A DNA stretch of 64,000 nucleotides from Ectothiorhodospiraceae bacterium (GTDB taxonomy: Bacteria; Pseudomonadota; Gammaproteobacteria; HK1). The stretch lies in NCBI GenBank assembly GCA_024234875.1, contig JACKNM010000017.1, forward strand, positions 67,342-131,341, in the 5' to 3' direction. Numbering within the stretch: position 1 is the stretch's first letter; each line of letters opens with the position of its first letter. The notes under the pieces are model-generated. The model was not told where the DNA came from. It worked only from the letters and a program-made list of their open reading frames with translations, and made no database searches. Shown piece by piece: positions 54,297-64,000 of this stretch. A program made the translations under genes and the position numbers.

Positions 54297-56945
54297 TCAG
54301 GCGGCCTCGATCGCGTCGCGCACCCGTTTCGCGACGTCGCGGGCGCGCGCGGTCGGAAGTGGTCGATTGGTGGCGTCGGTGACGTAGAAGACGTCCTCGG
54401 CGCGCTCGCCGAAGGTCGCGATCTTGGCGTTCTGCAGGCGGACGTCGGCATCCGCCAGCGCCCAGCCGATGCGCGCCAGCAGCCCCGGGCGGTCGGCGGC
54501 GGTGACCACCATGACGCTGCGCCCACTCGGGTCGTCGGGCTCGAACGCGACGTCGGTGACGGTGCGGAAGCTCCGTAACCGGCGGCTCAACATGCGGTGG
54601 TCGCCGGTGTCGCGCGCGGTCGACGGGTGCTCCAGTGCGGCAGCCAGACTGCGCGCGAGCTGGTGTTGCGCGCCCGGGTCGGTGAGCGGGTTGGCGTCGA
54701 GATCGAGCACCACGTAGGAGTCGAGCGTCATCCCGTTGTCGGCGGTGATGATGCGCGCATCGACGATGTCCAGGCCCTGGCGGCCGAGCACCGAGGTGGT
54801 GGCGGCGAACAGGAACTCCTGGTCGCGCGCGTAGACGAAGACGTCGGTGCCGCCGCGCCCGGGACGAACGATCACCAACGGAAGATCCGCCGGGGTCGAG
54901 TGCACGATGGCCGCGGTGTGCCACGCGATCTCCTCGGCGCGGTGGCGCAGGAAATAGTCCTCACCGAGCCCCGCCCACAGTGCTCGCGCCGCCTCGGATC
55001 GGACGTCCGCAGCCGCGAGCAGCGCGAGCGCCGCTTCCTGGCGCTCGCGCAGCAACGCCTCGCGATCGACCGGAGCCTCGAGGCCGAGGCGCAGCGCGCG
55101 CTCGGTGGCGACGAAGAGATCCCGCAGCAGTCGCGCCTTCCAGTCGTTCCAGAGCTTGGGGTTGGTGCCACGGATGTCGGCGACGGTGAGCAGGTAGAGA
55201 TAGCGCAGGTGGTTGCGGTCGCCGACCAGGCGGGCGAACTCGCGCACCACCTCCGGGTCGTAGATGTCACGGCGTTGCGCGGTCACCGACATCAGCAGGT
55301 GATGGCGGACCAGCCACTCGACGAGGCGAGTGTCGTACGGCCCCATCTCGTGGCGCTCGCAGAACGCCACCGCGTCGTCGGCACCGAGCTCGGAGTGGTC
55401 GCCGCCCCGGCCCTTGGCGAGGTCGTGGAAGAGCGCGGCGATGCTCAGCAGCTCCGGCTTCGGCAGGCGCTGATAGATCTCGGCGCAGTGCGTGTCGGCC
55501 TCGTCTGGCGCCGGCGTCGCCATCGCGTTGACGTTCGCCACCACGAACAGCGAGTGCTCGTCCACGGTGTAGGCGTGGAACAGGTCGTACTGCATCTTGC
55601 CGACGACCGCGTCGAACTCGGGCAGGTACGCGCCGAGCACCCCGTAGCGGTGCATCCGGCGCAGGGTCCCGGCGACGCCGTGTGGTTGGCGCATGATCTC
55701 GGCGAACAGGCTGCGGGCGCGGATGTCGCCGCGGAAGCGGCGGTCGACGAGATAGCGGTGGTCGCGCACCAGACGAATGGTGGAGGCGCGCACGCCGTCG
55801 AGCTCGGGGCGCCGCTCGAGCAGCAGGAACAGCTCGAGGAGGGCGTAGGGATAGCGCCGGAAGACCCCGTCGTCGATGGCCTCGAGGTAACCGTTCACGG
55901 CGCGGAAGCGGCGGCTGATCGGCTCCACCCGGCGCGGGTGGTCGGCGTGCAGGATCGCCTCCTCGAACAGCTCGAGCAGCATCTCGTTGAGACGGGCGAC
56001 CTCGATCGCGGTGCGATAGTAGCGCTGCATCAGCTTCTCGACCGCGAGATTGGCATCGTCGTCGAGATAGCCGAAGCGGGCTGCCAGCCGGCGCTGGAGG
56101 TCGAACAGGAGGCGATCCTCACGCCGGCCGGCGAGCACGTGCATCGCGAAGCGCAGCTCCCACAGGAAGTCCTGCCCGGCGAGCAGCGAGCGCAGCTCGC
56201 TCTCGGTCAGGAAGTGCTGCTGGTGGAGCTCCTCCAGCGTCTGCACCCCGAAGTGGCGTTTGGCCACCCAGCCCACGGTCTGGATGTCGCGCAGTCCACC
56301 CGGGCTCTCCTTGACGTTCGGCTCGAGGTTGTACGCGGTGTCGTGGAAGCGGTGGTGGCGCGTCGCCTGCTCGGTGCGCTTGGCGGCGAAGAAGTCGCGG
56401 CTCGGCCAGATCCGGTCGGGGCCGGTGGCCGCTCGCATCGCCTGGTACAGCGCCTCGGGGCCGGTGAGCCGACGCGCCTCCATCAAGGTGGTGGCGACGC
56501 TCACGTCGCCGGCCGCGACCTCGGCGCATTCCTCGACGGTGCGCACGCCGTGACCGATGGCGAGGCCGGCGTCCCACAGCGTCGTCAGGAATGCGCGCAG
56601 GCGCTCCTCGAGCGGCGGGCTCGGGGTAGCGGCGAGCAGGATCAGCACGTCGACGTCGGAGTGCGGGTGCAGCTCGTGGCGCCCGTACCCGCCCACCGCG
56701 ACCAGACAGGCCGCGTCGTCCTCGAGCCCGGCCCCGGTCCAGGCGAGGGCGAGGAGTCGATCGACGAAGGCCGCGCGTTGACGTACCAGGGCGCAGGCCG
56801 GCACGCCCGACTCGTGGCGCTCGAGCAACTCGCGATCGGCGTCGGCCAGGGTCTGGCGCAGCGCCGCCGCGGCGGCGGCGCCGGTCACCGATTGCGCTGG
56901 TGGCAGCGCGGCGAGCGGCATGCCCTCGGCGCTCGAGTCGCTCAC
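54297..56945 (-). CDS. glnD: bifunctional PII uridylyltransferase/uridylyl-removing enzyme
   Basis: An 882-residue nitrogen-status sensor. An N-terminal nucleotidyltransferase (VAVGGYGRHELHPHSDVDVL), the GlnD-specific central region (NLEPNVKESPGGLRDIQT), an HD hydrolase domain (ALFHDLAKGRGGDHS) and two C-terminal ACT domains (about residues 700-770 and 805-880) are all visible. It uridylylates PII when glutamine is low. GTG start at 56945, four bases after the map stop. Confidence 0.97.
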   Translation of the reverse strand: MSDSSAEGMPLAALPPAQSVTGAAAAAALRQTLADADRELLERHESGVPACALVRQRAAFVDRLLALAWTGAGLEDDAACLVAVGGYGRHELHPHSDVDVLILLAATPSPPLEERLRAFLTTLWDAGLAIGHGVRTVEECAEVAAGDVSVATTLMEARRLTGPEALYQAMRAATGPDRIWPSRDFFAAKRTEQATRHHRFHDTAYNLEPNVKESPGGLRDIQTVGWVAKRHFGVQTLEELHQQHFLTESELRSLLAGQDFLWELRFAMHVLAGRREDRLLFDLQRRLAARFGYLDDDANLAVEKLMQRYYRTAIEVARLNEMLLELFEEAILHADHPRRVEPISRRFRAVNGYLEAIDDGVFRRYPYALLELFLLLERRPELDGVRASTIRLVRDHRYLVDRRFRGDIRARSLFAEIMRQPHGVAGTLRRMHRYGVLGAYLPEFDAVVGKMQYDLFHAYTVDEHSLFVVANVNAMATPAPDEADTHCAEIYQRLPKPELLSIAALFHDLAKGRGGDHSELGADDAVAFCERHEMGPYDTRLVEWLVRHHLLMSVTAQRRDIYDPEVVREFARLVGDRNHLRYLYLLTVADIRGTNPKLWNDWKARLLRDLFVATERALRLGLEAPVDREALLRERQEAALALLAAADVRSEAARALWAGLGEDYFLRHRAEEIAWHTAAIVHSTPADLPLVIVRPGRGGTDVFVYARDQEFLFAATTSVLGRQGLDIVDARIITADNGMTLDSYVVLDLDANPLTDPGAQHQLARSLAAALEHPSTARDTGDHRMLSRRLRSFRTVTDVAFEPDDPSGRSVMVVTAADRPGLLARIGWALADADVRLQNAKIATFGERAEDVFYVTDATNRPLPTARARDVAKRVRDAIEAA

Positions 56946-56949
56946 CCGC

Positions 56950-57735
56950 TCAGACGTCGTCGTCGCCGTCGTCGCCGTCGCAGCGGGTCAGGATCTCCAC
57001 CCCGGCCTCCGTCACCAGGACGGTGTGCTCCCACTGCGCCGAGAGACTCCGGTCCTTCGTCACCACCGTCCAGCCGTCGCGCAGGGTCTTCACGTGACGG
57101 GCGCCGGCGTTGACCATCGGCTCGATGGTGAAGGTCATGCCCGGCTCGAGCCGCTCGCGCGTGCCCGGGACCCCGTAGTGCAGGACCTGCGGCTCGGTGT
57201 GGAACTCGCGTCCGATGCCGTGGCCGCAGTAGTCGCGGACCACCGAGAACCCGTTGCGCTCGACATGGGTCTGGATTGCGTGGCCGACGTCACCGAGCGT
57301 GGCTCCCGGACGGACGGTGTCGATGCCGACGAACATCGCCTCGCGGGCGACTCGGGTCAGGCGGCGCGCAAGGACCGACGGCTCGCCGATGTAGAACATC
57401 TTGCTGGTGTCGCCGTGGAATCCGTCCTTGATGACGGTGATGTCGATGTTGAGGATGTCACCGTCCTTGAGCGTCCGGTCCCCGGGGATTCCGTGACACA
57501 CCTGATGGTTGACCGAGGTGCAGATCGACCTCGGGAAACCGCGGTAGTTGAGCGGCGCCGGAACCGCCTGCTGCTGCTCCACGATGTAGGCGTGGCAAAG
57601 CGCGTCGAGGTGCCCGGTGGTCACGCCGGGGCGGACGTGCGGCCGGATCATGCGCAGCACCTCGGCGGCCAGGCGGCCGGCCACGCGCATCCTCTCGATG
57701 TCCTCGGCCGACTTGATCTCGATGCTGCCCCGCAT
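56950..57735 (-). CDS. map: methionine aminopeptidase, type I
   Basis: A 261-residue metalloprotease that removes the initiator methionine. Metal ligands are in NIDITVIKDGFHGDTSKMF (two Asp), GHGIGREFHTEP (His), TFTIEPM (Glu) and WEHTVLVTE (Glu). An acidic tail of Asp and Gly residues ends the protein. It is divergent from rpsB, a conserved arrangement. Confidence 0.97.
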   Translation of the reverse strand: MRGSIEIKSAEDIERMRVAGRLAAEVLRMIRPHVRPGVTTGHLDALCHAYIVEQQQAVPAPLNYRGFPRSICTSVNHQVCHGIPGDRTLKDGDILNIDITVIKDGFHGDTSKMFYIGEPSVLARRLTRVAREAMFVGIDTVRPGATLGDVGHAIQTHVERNGFSVVRDYCGHGIGREFHTEPQVLHYGVPGTRERLEPGMTFTIEPMVNAGARHVKTLRDGWTVVTKDRSLSAQWEHTVLVTEAGVEILTRCDGDDGDDDV

Positions 57736-57799
57736 GACTCCCCGCTCGCCTCTCCGGCGCCCGTGCGCCAGTGCGACGGGTTGTCGCGGCGACGCGTCG

Positions 57800-57828
57800 T
57801 TGTGGCGAAAAGGGGCCTATGGTATAAA
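57800..57828 (+). promoter_or_regulatory. candidate sigma70 promoter for rpsB-tsf
   Basis: -35 TTGTGG (57800-57805), a 17-bp spacer and -10 TATAAA (57823-57828) lie about 155 bases before rpsB, leaving a leader that could host S2 autoregulation. Confidence 0.6.
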
Positions 57829-57983
57829 GCGCGGCTGCGGTTAGCAATGCCGCGGTCAGAGACCAAACCACCTCGCACGTGTGCCGACACGCGAACCCGG
57901 GTGCCCCGGCGTGGCCTCAGAGCCGAGCCGGGGTTGGTTCGTGGGGCATGCGGAGGCCCAACCCGATCGGAGTGAGGACAGAC

Positions 57984-58817
57984 ATGAGCAACGTGACCAT
58001 GCGCGAGATGCTGGAGGCCGGCGTCCACTTCGGCCACCAGACCCGTCACTGGAACCCGCAGATGGCACCGTACATCTTCGGGGAGCGCAACAAGATCCAC
58101 ATCGTCAACCTCGAGAAGACCCTCCCGCTCTATCTCGACGCGATGAACTTCCTCGGCCGCATGGCCCAGAACCGCGGCACCATCCTGTTCGTCGGCACCA
58201 AGCGGGCCGCGCAGGAGGCGGTGGCACGCGAGGCCGCGCGCTGTGGCATGCCCTACGTCGACCGGCGCTGGCTGGGCGGGATGCTGACCAACTTCCGCAC
58301 CGTGCGCCAGTCGGTCAAGCGGCTGAAGGACCTCGCGACCCTGATCGACGAGGGCGGCCTCGACCGGGTGAGCAAGAAGGAAGGCCTGTCGATGCAGCGC
58401 GAGCTGGAGAAGCTCCAGCGCAGCCTCGGCGGCATCCAGGACATGGAGTCACTGCCGGACGTGCTGTTCATCATCGACGTCGGCCACGAGAAGATCGCGG
58501 TGGCCGAGGCGGTGAAGCTCGGCATCCCGGTGGTCGGGGTGGTCGACACCAACAACTCGCCGCACGGGGTCGACTACATCGTCCCCGGTAACGACGACGC
58601 GATTCGCTCGATCGAGCTCTACGTGCGCGGCGCGGCCGACGCCGTGGTCGAGGGGCGCGAGGCCGCCCACATCCCGAGCGCCGACGAGGCGTCGGAGGGC
58701 GGCGACCGCCGTCGTGGCGCGCGCCGCGGTCGCGGCGCCGATGCCGGAGAGACCCCCGCCGAGGCCCCTGCGGCCGAGGCTGCGGGTGATTCGGCCGGCG
58801 CTCCCGCCGGCGAGTGA
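57984..58817 (+). CDS. rpsB: 30S ribosomal protein S2
   Basis: A 277-residue small-subunit protein (MREMLEAGVHFGHQTRHWNP, LFVGTKRAAQ, RWLGGMLTNF, GIPVVGVVDTNNSP). ATG at 57984 with GAGG upstream. The conserved core ends near residue 228; about 50 C-terminal residues form an Arg-rich then Ala/Glu/Gly/Pro-rich tail. Confidence 0.97.
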   Translation: MSNVTMREMLEAGVHFGHQTRHWNPQMAPYIFGERNKIHIVNLEKTLPLYLDAMNFLGRMAQNRGTILFVGTKRAAQEAVAREAARCGMPYVDRRWLGGMLTNFRTVRQSVKRLKDLATLIDEGGLDRVSKKEGLSMQRELEKLQRSLGGIQDMESLPDVLFIIDVGHEKIAVAEAVKLGIPVVGVVDTNNSPHGVDYIVPGNDDAIRSIELYVRGAADAVVEGREAAHIPSADEASEGGDRRRGARRGRGADAGETPAEAPAAEAAGDSAGAPAGE

Positions 58818-58899
58818 GCGCCGGGGACGTCGACGCACACCAGGCTCCGCGGGGCATCCGGCTCCGACGGGCCAGAACTGACTTCGAGGCCAAGGGCTA

Positions 58900-59793
<894 letters not shown>

Positions 59794-59820
59794 CGCCGGC
59801 TGCGTGGTCCGCGATCCGGG

Positions 59821-59837
59821 CGGGGCTTCGCGCCCCG
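59821..59837 (+). other. hairpin between tsf and pyrH
   Basis: CGGGGC (59821-59826), TTCGC, GCCCCG (59832-59837): a 6-bp stem with a UUCG-like loop, without a U-tract, in the 85-bp tsf-pyrH gap. It may be a processing or attenuating element. Confidence 0.35.
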
Positions 59838-59878
59838 GCCCGGGTGCTCGCCCGCGCGGATGGGGAGGTCAGCACGCC

Positions 59879-60637
59879 TTGAGCCATCAGCCCGAGCCGC
59901 GCTATCGGCGCATCCTCCTCAAGCTCAGCGGCGAGGCCCTGCTCGGCGATCAGGACTTCGGCATCGACCCGACGATGTTGCGCTCCGTCGCCGACGGCGT
60001 GCACGCGCTGCACGGCGTCGGTGTCGAGGTGGCGATCGTCATCGGCGCCGGCAACATCTTCCGTGGTGCCCGGCTGATGGCCGAAGGGATGGAGCGGGTC
60101 ACCGCCGACCACATCGGCATGCTGGGCACGGTGATGAACGCCCTCGCCCTGCAGGACTCGTTCGAGCGCAATGGCCTCAACGCGCGGGTGATGTCGGCGA
60201 TCCGGATCAATCAGCTCTGTGAGGACTACATCCGCCGCCGTGCCATCCGCCACCTCGAGAAGGGGCGGGTGGTGGTGTTCGCAGCCGGGACCGGCAACCC
60301 GTTCTTCACCACCGACACCGCGGCCAGCCTGCGGGCGGTCGAGATCGAGGCCGACCTCATGGTCAAGGCCACCAAGGTGAACGGTGTGTTCTCGGCGGAC
60401 CCGATGAAGGACCCGTCGGCCCGCCGTTATCGGCACCTCGGCTACGACGAGGTGCTGGCGCGGCGTCTCGGGGTGATGGACGCGACCGCGATCGTGCTGT
60501 GCCGCGAGCACTCGATGCCGTTGCGGGTGGTCGACATGAATCGCCCGGATGCGCTGGTCCGCGCGGCCATGGGCGAGGACGAGGGCACGCTGGTCGACGA
60601 CGGACCGACTGGCGCGGCGACTCTGGACGAGCGGTAG
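59879..60637 (+). CDS. pyrH: uridylate kinase
   Basis: A 252-residue hexameric UMP kinase of the amino-acid-kinase fold, giving UDP. RILLKLSGEALLG, VIGAGNIFRGA, DHIGMLGTVMNALAL, GTGNPFFTTDTAA and ATKVNGVFSADP are family signatures. TTG start at 59879 with GGGGAGG about ten bases upstream. Confidence 0.96.
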   Translation: MSHQPEPRYRRILLKLSGEALLGDQDFGIDPTMLRSVADGVHALHGVGVEVAIVIGAGNIFRGARLMAEGMERVTADHIGMLGTVMNALALQDSFERNGLNARVMSAIRINQLCEDYIRRRAIRHLEKGRVVVFAAGTGNPFFTTDTAASLRAVEIEADLMVKATKVNGVFSADPMKDPSARRYRHLGYDEVLARRLGVMDATAIVLCREHSMPLRVVDMNRPDALVRAAMGEDEGTLVDDGPTGAATLDER

Positions 60638-60754
60638 GCGCGCCGACCAGGGCGACGTCCGCGTCGCACGCTGGCGCGGCGGGGAGGGGCCGGAGGGCGG
60701 CGCCGGGTCGCGGTGGCCTCGACGGCACCGTGCGGCGCCGGGCAGCCGAGCTGT

Positions 60755-60760
60755 TATAGT
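60755..60760 (+). promoter_or_regulatory. candidate -10 for frr
   Basis: TATAGT in the 176-bp pyrH-frr gap, about 55 bases before the frr start. No convincing -35 partner was found. Confidence 0.3.
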
Positions 60761-60813
60761 CGCGCCGGCCCGCCCGCCCGGCGGGCATCACTGGCACCGA
60801 TCGGGTCAACGAC

Positions 60814-61371
60814 ATGGTCGAAGACATCAAGAAAGACGCGCGCGAGCGCATGAGCAAGAGCGTCGAGGCGCTGCGCCACGAGCTGACCAAGCTGCGCACC
60901 GGTCGCGCCCACACCAGCCTCCTCGATCACGTGAAGGTCTCCTACTACGGCAGCGACGTGCCGCTGAACCAGGTGGCCAGCGTGAGCGTGGGGGACGCGC
61001 GGACCCTTCTCGTGCAGCCCTGGGAGCGCAAGATCGTCCCCGACGTCGAGAAGGCCATCCTCAACTCCGACCTGGGTCTCAACCCGGTGTCGGCCGGCGA
61101 GGTGATCCGCGTTCCCCTGCCACCGCTCACCGAGGAGCGACGCCGGGAGATGACCCGGGTGGTCCGCGGCGAGGCGGAGGCGGCGCGGGTCGCGATCCGC
61201 AACATCCGCCGTGACGCCAACCAGCACCTCAAGCAGTTGATCAAGGACGAGCACCTCGCGAAGGACGCCGAGAAGCGAGCCGAGGACGAGATCCAGAAGC
61301 TCACCGACGAGTTCATCGCGCAGGTCGACCAGGTTCTCAAGGAGAAGGAAGCGGACCTGCTCGAGGTATGA
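60814..61371 (+). CDS. frr: ribosome recycling factor
   Basis: A 185-residue tRNA-mimic that splits post-termination ribosomes with EF-G. LRTGRAHTSLLDHVKVSYYG, NSDLGLNPVSAGEVIRVPLP and LTEERRREM are diagnostic. Confidence 0.97.
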   Translation: MVEDIKKDARERMSKSVEALRHELTKLRTGRAHTSLLDHVKVSYYGSDVPLNQVASVSVGDARTLLVQPWERKIVPDVEKAILNSDLGLNPVSAGEVIRVPLPPLTEERRREMTRVVRGEAEAARVAIRNIRRDANQHLKQLIKDEHLAKDAEKRAEDEIQKLTDEFIAQVDQVLKEKEADLLEV

Positions 61372-61510
61372 GCGGGGCGAGGTGGCGGTGGCGGTGCGCC
61401 GGGAGCCACGGGCGTCTCGGCTGGCCCGCGCGTGCCGTCGAGCCGTGTGCGGCGCGAGGTCGGGTGGGCTGCTCGACGGGGCGCGCGGGCGGATTCGGGA
61501 GGGCCACGCG

Positions 61511-62365
61511 GTGACGATGCGGTCGAGTGAGTCTGGCGCCGTGGCCCCGGTGGTCGACCTGGCCGGCGACGGAGCTGCCTCGTCGTCCGATACCGCGCTC
61601 ACCCCGGACGGCGCGATCGGTCGTGCCGGAGATCGTGTCCCCGTCCACGTCGCGGTGGTCATGGACGGCAACGGACGATGGGCGAGCCGCCGGCGTCGGC
61701 CGCGGATGGCCGGCCACCGCGCCGGCGTGGAGACCGTGCGCGAGGTGGTCGCCGCCTGCGGCGAGCTCGGCGTGCGCGCGCTCACCCTGTTCGCCTTCAG
61801 CAGCGAGAACTGGCGCCGGCCGCAGGAAGAGGTGGGAATGCTCATGAACCTGTTCATGAGCGCCCTGGAGCAGCAGGTGCGCCGCCTGCACGAGCACGAC
61901 ATCCGCCTGCGCGTCATCGGCGAGCGCCGTGCGTTCAGCGAGGCGTTGCAGGGTCGCATCGACGAGGCCGAGGCGCTGACCCGTGACAACTCCGGGCTCG
62001 ACCTGGTCATCGCTGCCAACTACGGCGGGCGCTGGGACGTGACCCAGGCGGTGCAGCGTATCGCGGCGCGGGTCGAGCGCGGCGAGCTCGCGGCGGCGGA
62101 CGTGGACGCCGACGTGCTGCGCGCGCACCTCAGCCTGGCCGACCTCCCGGAGCCGGATCTGTTCATCCGCACCGGCGGTGAGCAGCGGCTCAGCAACTTC
62201 CTGCTCTGGGACCTCGCCTACACCGAGCTCTACTTCACCGAGGTGCTGTGGCCGGACTTCGACCGCGCCGAGTTCGAGCGCGCGATCGCCGCCTTCGGGG
62301 CACGGCAACGGCGTTTCGGGCGCACCGGGGAGCAGGTGGAGTCCACGGCGCTGGAAGCGGGGTGA
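61511..62365 (+). CDS. uppS: undecaprenyl diphosphate synthase
   Basis: A 284-residue cis-prenyltransferase making the C55 lipid carrier for cell-wall synthesis. VAVVMDGNGRWA, GHRAGVETVR, LTLFAFSSENWRRP and the C-terminal DLFIRTGGEQRLSNFLLWD / YTELYFTEVLWPDF are present. GTG at 61511 is chosen for the GGGAGGG seven bases upstream. This leaves an N-terminal extension of about 40 low-complexity residues before the conserved domain. Confidence 0.95.
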   Translation: MTMRSSESGAVAPVVDLAGDGAASSSDTALTPDGAIGRAGDRVPVHVAVVMDGNGRWASRRRRPRMAGHRAGVETVREVVAACGELGVRALTLFAFSSENWRRPQEEVGMLMNLFMSALEQQVRRLHEHDIRLRVIGERRAFSEALQGRIDEAEALTRDNSGLDLVIAANYGGRWDVTQAVQRIAARVERGELAAADVDADVLRAHLSLADLPEPDLFIRTGGEQRLSNFLLWDLAYTELYFTEVLWPDFDRAEFERAIAAFGARQRRFGRTGEQVESTALEAG

Positions 62366-62404
62366 GGCCGCAATCACGCGCCGGGCGCATCGGGAGAACG
62401 ACAG

Positions 62405-63235
62405 ATGGCCATGGATAGCGAGCTGCGCCGACGGGTGGCCACCGCCGCGGTGCTGGTGCCCCTCGTCGTGGCCGGCGTGCTGTGGGCGCCGAGCCCGTTG
62501 TTCGCGACGCTCGCGGCGGCTCTCGTGCTGGGCGGGGCCTGGGAGTGGTGTCGCATGATGGGGTGGTCGAGCGGCGCGGCTCGCGTCCTGTTCCTCGGCA
62601 CGACCGCCGTGCTGCTCGCGCTCGCCACTCGCGTCGACCCGACGTGGGTGCTGCTCGCGGGGGTGGGCTGGTGGCTCCTCGCGATCGCCTGGGTGGTTCG
62701 CTTCGAGCAGGGGAGCGCTCCGCTCGCCGCCGCCGGCGGGGTCGTCGACACCCTGGTCCGGGCCACTGTCGGCTGGGTGATCCTGGTGCCCGCCTGGCTC
62801 GGGCTGGTGCTGGTGCAGCACGCATCACCGGCGCTCGCGTTGCTGCTGCTGGTGGTGGTGTGGGGCGCGGACTGCGGCGCCTATTTCGCTGGCCGCGCGT
62901 TCGGACGCAACCGCCTGGCGCCGCGCACCAGTCCCGGCAAGACCATCGAGGGTGTCGCCGGCGGGGTGGTGCTCGCGGTGGTCATCGGCACCCTGGTGCC
63001 CGGGTCGGTCGGTTGGCAGCACGCGCTCGCGCCGGCCTGGGTCGCCTTGTTGGTGGTGGTGGTGCTGGTCTCGGTCCTCGGCGATCTGGCCGAGAGCATG
63101 TTCAAGCGGCTCGCCGGCATCAAGGACAGCGGAACCCTGCTGCCCGGGCACGGTGGGGTGCTGGACCGCATCGACAGTCTGACCTCGGCGGTGCCGTGCT
63201 TCGCGCTCGGCCTGCTGCTGACGGGACTCGCCTGA
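62405..63235 (+). CDS. cdsA: phosphatidate cytidylyltransferase
   Basis: A 276-residue polytopic membrane enzyme making CDP-diacylglycerol. The cytosolic signature near the C-terminus is visible: the SPGKTIEG motif, then GDLAESMFKRLAGIKDSG and LLPGHGGVLDRIDSL. About eight hydrophobic helices. Its stop overlaps the dxr ATG by one base (TGATG). Confidence 0.95.
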   Translation: MAMDSELRRRVATAAVLVPLVVAGVLWAPSPLFATLAAALVLGGAWEWCRMMGWSSGAARVLFLGTTAVLLALATRVDPTWVLLAGVGWWLLAIAWVVRFEQGSAPLAAAGGVVDTLVRATVGWVILVPAWLGLVLVQHASPALALLLLVVVWGADCGAYFAGRAFGRNRLAPRTSPGKTIEGVAGGVVLAVVIGTLVPGSVGWQHALAPAWVALLVVVVLVSVLGDLAESMFKRLAGIKDSGTLLPGHGGVLDRIDSLTSAVPCFALGLLLTGLA

Positions 63236-64000
63236 TGCCGCGCGTCACGGTGCTCGGCGCCACCGGCTCGGTCGGGGTCAGCACCCTGGACGTGCTCGCC
63301 CGCCACCGTGACCGTTTCGAGGTCGTGGCGCTGACCGCGAACCGCCAGGTCGAGGCGCTGACCGCGCAGTGCGAGGCCTGGCACCCGGCCTTCGCGGTGA
63401 TGGCCGACCCGATCGCCGCCGAGCGTCTGGCGGCGGTGCTGCGCCGGCGCGCCCCCGACACCGAGGTGCTGGCGGGAGAGGCGGGCCTCGCGCGGGTCGC
63501 CTCGATGGCGGAGACCGACTACGTGATGGCCGCGATCGTCGGCGCCGCCGGCCTGGTACCGACCCTCGCCGCGGCGCGCGCGGGCAAGCGTGTGCTGCTC
63601 GCGAACAAGGAGGCGCTGGTGATGTCCGGGCGCCTGCTGACCGATGCCGCCCGGGCCAGCGGTGCCGAGCTGCTGCCGATCGACAGCGAACACAATGCGG
63701 TCTACCAGTGTCTACCGGCCGGCGGCGGCCCGTCGCGCGGGGGCGTGCGCCGGATCGTGCTCACCGCCTCCGGCGGACCGTTTCGGACCGCCTCCGCCGC
63801 GACTCTGGCGACGGTCACGCCACAGCAGGCGTGTGCTCACCCGAACTGGGTGATGGGCCGCAAGATCTCGGTCGACTCGGCGACGATGATGAACAAGGGG
63901 CTCGAGGTGATCGAGGCCTGCTGGCTGTTCGACACCGGTCCCGACCGCGTGGAGGTGCTGGTCCACCCGCAGAGCATCGTGCACTCCATGGTCGAGTACG
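63235..64000 (+). CDS. dxr: 1-deoxy-D-xylulose 5-phosphate reductoisomerase (5' part, cut by window end)
   Basis: The first 255 residues of the MEP-pathway enzyme that makes 2-C-methylerythritol 4-phosphate. The NADPH-binding GATGSVG (residues 8-14), LLANKEALVMSG, the metal ligands in LPIDSEHNAVYQCL, LTASGGPFR and HPNWVMGRKISVDSATMMNKGLE are present. The C-terminal part lies beyond base 64000. Confidence 0.96.
   Translation, partial: MPRVTVLGATGSVGVSTLDVLARHRDRFEVVALTANRQVEALTAQCEAWHPAFAVMADPIAAERLAAVLRRRAPDTEVLAGEAGLARVASMAETDYVMAAIVGAAGLVPTLAAARAGKRVLLANKEALVMSGRLLTDAARASGAELLPIDSEHNAVYQCLPAGGGPSRGGVRRIVLTASGGPFRTASAATLATVTPQQACAHPNWVMGRKISVDSATMMNKGLEVIEACWLFDTGPDRVEVLVHPQSIVHSMVEY

Overview
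This is a very GC-rich bacterial chromosome segment packed almost end to end with genes. Conserved blocks point to a gammaproteobacterium: smc-zipA-ligA; mtaD-ubiG-HAD-yciK divergent from mtnA-gyrA-serC-hisC-tyrA-aroA-cmk-rpsA-ihfB-lapB-pyrF; and glnD-map divergent from rpsB-tsf-pyrH-frr-uppS-cdsA-dxr. The layout resembles Pseudomonas and Chromatiales-type genomes. The GC richness and the Aap amino-acid transporter would fit an Ectothiorhodospiraceae-like lineage, but that last step is a low-confidence inference. No tRNA, rRNA, CRISPR array, prophage or complete insertion sequence was found.

Left part (1-14.5 kb): a split thiamine-diphosphate decarboxylase, a leucyl-aminopeptidase-type enzyme, a YdcH/DUF465 protein, then a vitamin B12 island. 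The island has two cobalamin riboswitches. One (2941-3148, + strand) precedes a TonB protein and a translationally coupled P-loop ATPase. The other (10840-11030, - strand) precedes btuB-btuF-btuC-btuD and an unrecognised 319-residue protein. Next to it lie a PduO-type cobalamin adenosyltransferase and a CobC-like phosphatase. CobC appears to start at a CTG codon overlapping the stop of a retropepsin-like protease, which in turn overlaps gluQ. dksA follows.

Middle part (14.5-43.7 kb): cysZ divergent from smc-zipA-ligA; a diguanylate cyclase; an SDR (yciK-like), a squalene/phytoene-synthase-fold protein without its catalytic aspartate motifs, a HAD phosphatase in the position of Pseudomonas mupP, ubiG and mtaD; then mtnA, gyrA, serC, hisC, tyrA, aroA (class II EPSP synthase type), cmk, a 560-bp cluster of direct and inverted repeats, rpsA, ihfB, lapB, pyrF and the convergent argA. 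The usual pheA (between serC and hisC) and lapA (before lapB) are missing from this locus.

Right part (43.7-64 kb): an AapJQMP-type general L-amino-acid ABC transporter, followed by a class I/II aminotransferase and a glycosylasparaginase-family hydrolase (overlapping ATGA), with a convergent amidinotransferase/dimethylargininase-family gene. This looks like an amino-acid scavenging and catabolism locus. Then come an MFS exporter, moaC, moaD, glnD-map, and the translation, nucleotide, phospholipid and isoprenoid block rpsB-tsf-pyrH-frr-uppS-cdsA-dxr, the last cut by the window edge.

Translational coupling is pervasive: ATGA, GTGA, TGATG and one CTGA junction. Many genes start with GTG or TTG. 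Intercistronic hairpins are GC-rich and lack U-tracts, so transcription termination may rely largely on Rho.
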